From the NCBI RefSeq assembly GCF_010131535.1, contig NZ_WUBS01000002.1, positions 186,001-250,000 of the forward strand: a stretch of 64,000 bases of DNA. Reading direction: 5' to 3'. The translations under genes were made by a program, and so were the position numbers. Position 1 is the stretch's first letter; each line of letters begins with the position of its first letter. This DNA comes from Acerihabitans arboris (lineage in GTDB: Bacteria > Pseudomonadota > Gammaproteobacteria > Enterobacterales > Enterobacteriaceae). The notes beneath the pieces are model-generated. The model saw only the letters and a list, made by a program, of their open reading frames with translations. It did not search any database and was not told the origin of the DNA. Shown here piece after piece: positions 58,188-64,000 of this stretch.

Positions 58188-58958
58188 ATGGCGCTTATCA
58201 GTATCAACGGCGTTTCCAGGGTGTTCGACGATCCAAAACGCAAAACCGGCGTGATCGCGCTCGACGATATCAACCTGGAGGTACAGCGTAACGATTTCCT
58301 TTGCCTGCTCGGTCCCAGCGGCTGCGGCAAATCCACGCTGCTTAACATGATTGCCGGGTTTGATCTTCCCTCCGCCGGCACGGTCAGCGTCGGCGGGCAG
58401 GTTATCGGCCGGCCCGGCGCGGATCGCGGCGTGGTGTTCCAGCAGGCCAACCTGATGCCCTGGCTGCCGGTGTGGGAGAACGTCGCGTTCCATTTGAAGA
58501 TGAGCGGCGCCGGCAAGGCAACCCGACGTGAAAAGTCACAGAAATTTATCGATATGGTGGGATTGACCGGTTTTGAAAACTACTTTCCCAGCGAGCTGTC
58601 CGGCGGCATGAACCAGCGCGTCGGCATTGCCCGCGCCCTGCTGATGAACCCGGAGGTTATCCTGATGGACGAACCGTTCGGCGCCCTGGATGAGCAAACC
58701 AGGATGGATATGCACGGCGAACTTATCCGCATCTGGCGCGAAAGCAAAAGCACTATTGTTTTTGTCACCCACGGCATTGACGAATCGCTGGCGCTGGGTA
58801 CGCACGTCGCCGTGATGACCGCGCGCCCGGGCAGGATACGCGAACTGATGCCCATTGACCTGGCGCGTCCGCGCGACCCGACCAGCCCGGCGTTTAACGA
58901 CTATAAACGCCATATCCTCTCTCTGCTGCGCCCTGAAAACGTGATCGCGCCGGTGTGA
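58188..58958 (+). CDS. ABC transporter ATP-binding protein (SsuB/TauB-like)
   Basis: A 256-residue ATPase. Walker A is GPSGCGKST, the signature is LSGGMNQRVGIARAL, Walker B is VILMDEPFGALDE, and the switch histidine is in VTHGIDES. It powers the importer formed with the preceding permease and binding protein. AGGGAGGG precedes the ATG, two bases after the permease stop. Confidence 0.94.
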   Translation: MALISINGVSRVFDDPKRKTGVIALDDINLEVQRNDFLCLLGPSGCGKSTLLNMIAGFDLPSAGTVSVGGQVIGRPGADRGVVFQQANLMPWLPVWENVAFHLKMSGAGKATRREKSQKFIDMVGLTGFENYFPSELSGGMNQRVGIARALLMNPEVILMDEPFGALDEQTRMDMHGELIRIWRESKSTIVFVTHGIDESLALGTHVAVMTARPGRIRELMPIDLARPRDPTSPAFNDYKRHILSLLRPENVIAPV

Positions 58959-59026
58959 GGCTATGGCCTGTCGCGCCCGGGTTTGTCCCGTGGCCCGCCC
59001 ATTTTTGTCAATTTATTGGAATGGTT

Positions 59027-59755
59027 ATGATAGATAAACGGATCCGCCTGGGGATATTGACGCCCTCGTCCAATACGGCGCTGGAACCCCTGACCCAGGC
59101 GCTGGTGGCCGGGTTGCCGGGCGTCAGCGTTCATTTCGCCCGTTTTCCGGTCACGCGGATCGCCCTCGGCGCCGACGCGCTGGCCCAGTTCCGGCACGGG
59201 CCGATTATCGCGGCGGCGCGGCTGCTGGCCGACGCCCATGTCGACGCCATCGGCTGGAGCGGCACGTCCGCCGGCTGGCTGGGTTTCGCCTCAGACGAGA
59301 CGCTGTGCCGGGAAATTACCGCCGCCACCGGCGTGCCCGCCGCCACTTCGGTGCTGGCGCTGAACAAGGCGCTGGCCGCCTTCGGCATCCGGCGTCTGGC
59401 GCTGGTTTCGCCTTATCTGCCCGACGTGCAGGATAACATTATCGCCAACTATGCCGCCGCCGGTATTGCACTGGGTCCCGAGAGCCATCTGTCGTTGAGC
59501 GAAAATTTCGCCTTCGGCCTGGTGGATGAAGCCACCCTGGATCGTCAGGTGGCCGAAGTGGCGACCGGCGGCGCGCAGGGGATCGCCACCTTTTGCACCA
59601 ACCTGCGCGCGGCGCAGCGCGTGGCATATTGGGAACAGCGCCACCGGCTGCCGGTGTTCGATACCGTGATAACCGTCGTGTGGGACATGCTGCGCCGGTG
59701 CGGCGTGGATACCCGCCCCATTGCCGGCTGGGGCCGGTTATTCCAGGAGGCTTGA
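59027..59755 (+). CDS. Arylmalonate-decarboxylase-like enzyme (Asp/Glu racemase superfamily)
   Basis: A 242-residue protein annotated by fold as maleate isomerase or Asp/Glu racemase, but its active-site pattern is that of arylmalonate decarboxylase (AMDase). The first catalytic position has no cysteine; instead WSGTSAGW (residues 77-84) matches the GTS dioxyanion hole of AMDase. The second cysteine is kept in ATFCTNL (Cys190), and the C-terminal GWGRLFQEA resembles the AMDase end. It may decarboxylate a malonate-type acid. ATG 59027 has GGAA five bases upstream; 59021 is an alternative. The hydantoinase gene starts two bases after its stop. Confidence 0.82.
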   Translation: MIDKRIRLGILTPSSNTALEPLTQALVAGLPGVSVHFARFPVTRIALGADALAQFRHGPIIAAARLLADAHVDAIGWSGTSAGWLGFASDETLCREITAATGVPAATSVLALNKALAAFGIRRLALVSPYLPDVQDNIIANYAAAGIALGPESHLSLSENFAFGLVDEATLDRQVAEVATGGAQGIATFCTNLRAAQRVAYWEQRHRLPVFDTVITVVWDMLRRCGVDTRPIAGWGRLFQEA

Positions 59756-59756
59756 C

Positions 59757-61190
59757 ATGCAGTCGTTCGATACGGTAATCCGTAATGCGCGGGTGGCCAC
59801 CGCCGCCGACGAATTCCACAGCGATATCGGTATTCTGGACGGGCGCATCGCCGCCCTCGCCGTCGGCCTGCCCGCGGGCCAACGTGAAATCGACGCCGCC
59901 GGCCGTTATGTCACCCCCGGCGGCATCGACAGCCATGTGCATTTTGATCAGCCCACCGGCGACGGCTCGGTGATGGCGGATGATTTTTTCAGCGGCACCA
60001 CCTCCGCCGCCTGCGGGGGAACGACCACCGTTATCCCCTTTGCCTGCCAGCAGAAAGGCCAGACGCTGCGCGCGGCGGTGGAAGACTATCATCGCCGCGC
60101 CGACGGCAAGCCGGTTATCGATTACGCGTTTCACCTGATCGTCACCGATCCCACCCCGCGGGTGCTGCGTGACGAACTGCCCGCGCTGATCAATGAAGGT
60201 TATACCTCGTTTAAAATCTATATGACCTATGACGCGCTGAAGCTCAGCGATCGCGACATCCTGGAAACCCTGTCGGTCGCCCGGCGCGAAGGGGCCATGG
60301 TCATGGTGCATGCCGAAAACAGCGACTGTATCGCCTGGCTGACCGAACGCCTGCTGGCGGCGGGGCACACCCAGCCGCGCTATCACGCCGCCTCCCGGCC
60401 GATGCTGGTGGAGCGGGAAGCCACCCATCGCGCCATCGCCCTGGCGGAGCTGGTGGATGTGCCCATTCTGGTGGTGCATGTCTCGGGGCGCGAATCGGTG
60501 GATCAGATCCGGCAGGCGCAAAACCTGGGCTTGAAAGTCTATGCCGAAACCTGCCCGCAATATCTGTTCCTCACCGCCGACGCCTTAGGCTGCGACGACG
60601 GCTTCGAGGGCGCCCAATGCATCTGCAGCCCGCCGCCGCGCGACGCGGCCAATCAGCAGGTAATTTGGGACGGACTGGAAAACGGCTCGTTTGCCGTGTT
60701 CTCCTCCGATCATGCGCCGTTTCGCTATCACGGCCCGGACGGCAAGCGCGCCCACGGCGACAACGCCGCGTTCAATCAGGTCGCCAACGGCATACCCGGC
60801 GTGGAAACCCGCATGGCCCTGCTGTGGTCGGAAGGCGTGCGGCGGGGGCGCATTACGCCGCAAGACTTCGTGGCGCTCACCGCCACCAACGCCGCCAGGC
60901 TCTACGGCCTCTATCCGCGCAAAGGCAGTATCGCCATCGGCGCCGACGCCGATCTGGTGATATGGGACGAGGGCGGACACATTCATCTGGATAACGCCAT
61001 GCTGCACCACAACGTTGATTACACCCCCTATGCGGGCATGTGCCTGAGCGCCTGGCCCGCGATAACGTTATCGCGCGGCGAGGTGGTATGGGACGGCCAG
61101 CCGCGCGGCGCGGCGGGACGCGGACAATTCCTGCCCTGCCTGCGCCCGGATCCCGCCAGGCCGCGCCGCCGCGCCGCCGAACTGCCCTGA
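59757..61190 (+). CDS. Dihydropyrimidinase / D-hydantoinase family amidohydrolase
   Basis: A 477-residue cyclic amidohydrolase. Metal ligands are seen as HVH (residues 60-62), the carbamylated Lys153 in SFKIYMTYDAL, MVHAENSD and VVHVSGRES; the substrate Asp is in SSDHAPF. It opens hydantoin or dihydropyrimidine rings to carbamoyl amino acids. AGGAGG precedes the ATG. No carbamoylase (the usual next step) is encoded nearby; the AMDase-like gene is directly upstream and an ABC importer before it. Confidence 0.92.
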   Translation: MQSFDTVIRNARVATAADEFHSDIGILDGRIAALAVGLPAGQREIDAAGRYVTPGGIDSHVHFDQPTGDGSVMADDFFSGTTSAACGGTTTVIPFACQQKGQTLRAAVEDYHRRADGKPVIDYAFHLIVTDPTPRVLRDELPALINEGYTSFKIYMTYDALKLSDRDILETLSVARREGAMVMVHAENSDCIAWLTERLLAAGHTQPRYHAASRPMLVEREATHRAIALAELVDVPILVVHVSGRESVDQIRQAQNLGLKVYAETCPQYLFLTADALGCDDGFEGAQCICSPPPRDAANQQVIWDGLENGSFAVFSSDHAPFRYHGPDGKRAHGDNAAFNQVANGIPGVETRMALLWSEGVRRGRITPQDFVALTATNAARLYGLYPRKGSIAIGADADLVIWDEGGHIHLDNAMLHHNVDYTPYAGMCLSAWPAITLSRGEVVWDGQPRGAAGRGQFLPCLRPDPARPRRRAAELP

Positions 61191-61269
61191 CGGCGCGTTA
61201 TCCCGGGCCAGCGCGGCGGCGGGATATGCTATTATGCCGGCCTCACACTGCCTGTTAATGAGGCCGACC

Positions 61270-62355
61270 ATGCCCGAACTGCCGCTGCCCTTTATCAATA
61301 CCCTGCTGCTTGCGCTGCTGGGGCTGCGGGTGTTCAGCCGGCGACGGGAACCCGACGCCCGCGGCGCGCTGGTGTTTATCGCCGCCTGCGCCGTTGCCAC
61401 GCTGCTGGTGGGGCTGCGCTGGCAGGGCAGCCTGCCGTGGGTCGCCGTGATCCAACCCCTGGCCGCGGCCGCCCTGCCGATTATCTGCTGGCACTGTTTA
61501 CGGCCCCATGGCCCCACGACCAACGGGCATACCGTCCCAACCCTCGCCCTGCTGTGGCTGCCGGTCGTTATCACCGGCATGGCGATTATCCTGCGCCGCG
61601 CGCTGCCCCTGCCGCTTATCGATATGACGTTGATCCTTACCTACCTGGGTTACGGCGCGGCGTTGCTGCGGGCGGCGGCTAAGCCGGCAATCATGCCGGC
61701 AACCCGGCCCGCGGCGCGGACTCTAATACCGCGCCTGCTGCGTATGCCGCGCCTGCCGGACGGCGCTCACCGGCGCCGGGGCGCCGCGGGCGCAATGCTT
61801 ATCCTGTCGGGGCTGCTGGACGTTGGGGTCGCGCTGGATTTCGGCCTGGATCAGGGTAAAAACGCGGTGCATATCGTCGCCTGCGCCAACCTGCTGGCGC
61901 TGCTGACGCTGGCCGCCATAATAGCCCGCGGCGACGGCGCGGCGGCGGCGTCCGCCGCCCCTTCCCCGGCCCCGGCGCCGACCGAACAGGACCGTCAGCG
62001 GGTCATGGCGCTGGACGCGCTGATGCGGCGCGAGCGATATTTTACCGACCCCGGCCTGACCATGGTCCGGCTGGCAAAACGCCTCGGCCTGCCCGGTCGG
62101 CAGCTTTCCGAGGCGGTTAACCGGGTATGCGGCCGCAACATCTCCCAGGTGATCAATGAATACCGTATCAGAGAGGCCGAGCGGCTGCTTACCGAAACCG
62201 ATGACAATATTACCGGCATCATGCTGGCCTGCGGCTTCCAGACCAAATCCAATTTTAACCGCGAGTTCCGCCGTGTCGCCGGCGTTAGCCCCAGCGAGTT
62301 TCGACTATCCGCCGGCGGGCAGGCCTCCCTCCGCCGGGACTTATCGTCCCGGTAA
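61270..62355 (+). CDS. Membrane-anchored AraC-family regulator
   Basis: A 361-residue protein. Residues 1-225 are hydrophobic with about six or seven potential membrane spans. Residues 255-350 form an AraC DNA-binding domain (TMVRLAKRLGLPGRQLSEAVNRVCG and IMLACGFQTKSNFNREFRRVAGVSP). Such integral-membrane AraC proteins sense at the membrane and bind DNA directly. ATG 61270 follows GAGG; an ATG at 61258 is in frame. Its 3' end overlaps the convergent hydrolase gene by 15 bases. Confidence 0.85.
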   Translation: MPELPLPFINTLLLALLGLRVFSRRREPDARGALVFIAACAVATLLVGLRWQGSLPWVAVIQPLAAAALPIICWHCLRPHGPTTNGHTVPTLALLWLPVVITGMAIILRRALPLPLIDMTLILTYLGYGAALLRAAAKPAIMPATRPAARTLIPRLLRMPRLPDGAHRRRGAAGAMLILSGLLDVGVALDFGLDQGKNAVHIVACANLLALLTLAAIIARGDGAAAASAAPSPAPAPTEQDRQRVMALDALMRRERYFTDPGLTMVRLAKRLGLPGRQLSEAVNRVCGRNISQVINEYRIREAERLLTETDDNITGIMLACGFQTKSNFNREFRRVAGVSPSEFRLSAGGQASLRRDLSSR

Positions 62356-63381
62356 TGAGCGGGCCAGAAATTGCGTGATAAACGCCGCCGCTTGCTGCTG
62401 GATTTGTGCGCGCGTGCGGCGGGTATCGCCGTCCTGGCAGATAATACCGTCCCCCGGTGAATCCTGATCGATTAGCGCCGCCGCGCCGGGTTTGCATATC
62501 GCCATAAAGCTAAAATGGGTGGCATCGCCGATTTCATGATAGGTGATGACTTCCGGTGGCAACAGGCCCGCCAGATAATGGGATTCCAGGCTCGCAGGCA
62601 GTGTTTCCGACGGCGTGCCGGCGGCGATGATCAGCACCGGTACCCGCAGTCCGGACAGGCTGGCGCCGGTAAACCCCCTGGCTAAGCCCGTATCCAGCGT
62701 AATCACCGCGCCGACCCGCCGGTCGCGCCAATCACGGGCCAACTGCATTTGCAGGGCCGGGGTACCGCCCGCGTTCATCTGCCAGTAAGCCTGGCAAGAG
62801 GCCAACCGTTGGCGCGCGGCGCAGTCGCGGGCAAACAGCTCCGGGTCAAATCGCGCCCCCGCGATTTCCATCGCGGTCCAGCCGCCCAGGGAGTGGCCGA
62901 CCACCGCAATGCGTCCAGTCGCCACCGCGCCGTAGCGTTGCGGCTGCGCGCTGACCCTGTCGATCGCCCGGCTGATATCGCCGGGCCGTTGCCATAACCG
63001 GGCGGCTAGAGCCGGATCCCGGTTATCGGTGGTGGTGCCCGGGTGATTGGGCGCGGCAACGATATATCCCTGCCCCACCAGCACCCCGGCCAGCCAGAGC
63101 TGGTTTTTCCAGTTGCCGCCGTACCCATGGGAAATCACCACCAAGGGATGCGGGCCGGCGAGGGGCGCGGCATCTTCGGCCACGGTTAAGCCGATAAAGG
63201 CCGCATTGTCCCCTACCAATCGGGTCTTGCCGCCGCCGGCGGCGGGATACCAGACCGCCATTTCCATCCGCCTGCCGCCGGCATCGCCTACCAGCGACTG
63301 ATGAAAGCCGATATCGGCCTGCGCGCGCATCGTCGCGGCCAACAGGGACAACAGGATAACCACGGCATACAAACTCTTCAT
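62341..63381 (-). CDS. Exported alpha/beta hydrolase (dienelactone hydrolase-like)
   Basis: A 346-residue protein with a signal peptide (SLYAVVILLSLLAATMRAQA). The serine-hydrolase nucleophile elbow is VVGHSLGGW, preceded by the oxyanion region VVISHGYGGNWKN and followed by ALQMQLARDWRDRRVGAVITLD and the likely histidine in GDATHFSFM. The layout resembles platelet-activating-factor acetylhydrolase-like or dienelactone hydrolases. Substrate unknown. ATG 63381 is chosen because it gives a clean signal peptide. It is divergent from a TetR gene, a probable regulator. Confidence 0.86.
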   Translation of the reverse strand: MKSLYAVVILLSLLAATMRAQADIGFHQSLVGDAGGRRMEMAVWYPAAGGGKTRLVGDNAAFIGLTVAEDAAPLAGPHPLVVISHGYGGNWKNQLWLAGVLVGQGYIVAAPNHPGTTTDNRDPALAARLWQRPGDISRAIDRVSAQPQRYGAVATGRIAVVGHSLGGWTAMEIAGARFDPELFARDCAARQRLASCQAYWQMNAGGTPALQMQLARDWRDRRVGAVITLDTGLARGFTGASLSGLRVPVLIIAAGTPSETLPASLESHYLAGLLPPEVITYHEIGDATHFSFMAICKPGAAALIDQDSPGDGIICQDGDTRRTRAQIQQQAAAFITQFLARSLPGR

Positions 63382-63605
63382 TTTCACCACTCCATTAGGG
63401 TAACTATCTGCGCATTTATATACGCGGCAAAGGCGGCGCGCGACCTGGATCGCGATTGAGGTCTTGATTTTAATGATTTGTATTTCATCGGGCGACAAAT
63501 TGCGCTGCATGCATAACGTCGCCGCCTTCCCTCGGGTCCCCGCATCCGACTATACTGGGCGACAATCCACATACGTCCCCGATGACCGTGCTTCCTGAGG
63601 GAAAA

Positions 63606-64000
63606 ATGACCGACAAGCCGTTAACCCAACGCCAGAAAAACCGCAACGACACCAAACATAAACTCTCCGCCAGCGCGCTGAAGTTAATGAAACAACGTAG
63701 CCTGGGCGATATCACCATCGAGGATATCTGTTCGGACGCCGGGTTTTCGGTCGGGTCTTTTTATAACCACTTCCATACCAAAAACGATATATTTATCGAG
63801 CTGTATGTCCAGGCCGACAGTTTTTTCGCCGAGAGCTTTGAGCAGGATACGTCGGCGGGCAATAGCGGCGAACGGATCCTGCGCTACTTTGATTTTTATG
63901 CCGGCTATAACCAGTCGACCGGGCTGGAGACGGTAAAACAACTCTATGTCGGAGATAACAAGCTGTTCATTGAAAAGGGCCGCTACATGCAGCGCAAGCT
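63606..64000 (+). CDS. TetR-family regulator, 3' end cut by window edge
   Basis: The first 131 residues of a TetR repressor. The DNA-binding domain reads SLGDITIEDICSDAGFSVGSFYNHFHTKNDIFIEL. GAGGG stands upstream of the ATG. The frame is open to the end of the window, so the ligand domain is incomplete. It diverges from the exported hydrolase gene and could control it. Confidence 0.88.
   Translation, partial: MTDKPLTQRQKNRNDTKHKLSASALKLMKQRSLGDITIEDICSDAGFSVGSFYNHFHTKNDIFIELYVQADSFFAESFEQDTSAGNSGERILRYFDFYAGYNQSTGLETVKQLYVGDNKLFIEKGRYMQRK

Noticed and set aside
59439-60560. 373-residue minus-strand frame opposite the AMDase-like and hydantoinase genes
   Set aside because: Antisense to two genes with full catalytic motifs; no start signal or family.

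Overview
The window looks like chromosomal DNA from a GC-rich member of the Enterobacterales. AmyA, Gcd, YncD/PqqU, Amn, YehS, RpiB, Hcp/Hcr and the BtsT-YjiX-YjiA trio all read like their E. coli counterparts. The gene order is not that of E. coli, and several carbohydrate genes are degraded. A Sodalis-like or neighbouring lineage would fit, but this is inference from protein resemblance only. I saw no rRNA, tRNA, CRISPR array, transposase or prophage. Genes are dense, and accessory catabolic clusters are set between conserved enterobacterial genes.

Positions 1-9.5 kb, nearly all on the minus strand: a truncated cytoplasmic alpha-amylase, an MFS exporter, the aerotaxis receptor Aer behind a near-perfect flagellar sigma-28 promoter, and a PQQ module (membrane glucose dehydrogenase Gcd beside a TonB receptor matching the PQQ transporter YncD/PqqU). 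Positions 9.5-16.5 kb: a gene remnant, a malate module (NAD malic enzyme convergent with a 2-hydroxycarboxylate symporter), an AraC regulator divergent from a short-chain dehydrogenase, and a Rob-like regulator.

Positions 16.5-26.7 kb: an extended bgl-type operon, bglG-bglF-bglB followed by a secreted GH78 rhamnosidase-like enzyme, a LamB/ScrY-type porin, an exported nucleoside-hydrolase-like protein and a broken GH42 beta-galactosidase. Two RAT/terminator switches of the BglG type precede bglG and bglF. Together the genes suggest uptake and stepwise stripping of plant rhamnoglucosides. Positions 26.8-37 kb: housekeeping and scattered genes (MltB, Amn, YehS, a DksA paralogue lacking its zinc cysteines, RpiB, a FAD oxidase with an orphan binding protein, a lipoprotein, a macrodomain protein, a sugar kinase).

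Positions 37-41.4 kb: a nitrosative-stress unit (hcr, hcp, an NsrR-like regulator and a clear NsrR operator). Positions 41.4-47.7 kb: an acid-sugar cluster (DUF1537 kinase, class II aldolase, DeoR regulator, GntP permease, SAF-type oxidoreductase) and a GntR remnant. Positions 47.7-53.3 kb: the btsT-yjiX-yjiA pyruvate-uptake operon with a threefold 20-bp direct repeat upstream, and a TetR/MFS pair with two palindromic operators.

Positions 53.4-61.2 kb hold the least familiar system. It comprises a beta-hydroxyacid dehydrogenase, a hydantoin-racemase homologue that has lost both catalytic cysteines, a GntR regulator, an SsuABC-like transporter whose permease is split by a stop codon, an arylmalonate-decarboxylase-like enzyme, and a dihydropyrimidinase/hydantoinase. 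It looks like a cyclic-ureide catabolic locus of unknown substrate. The window ends with a membrane-anchored AraC regulator, an exported alpha/beta hydrolase and the start of a TetR gene.
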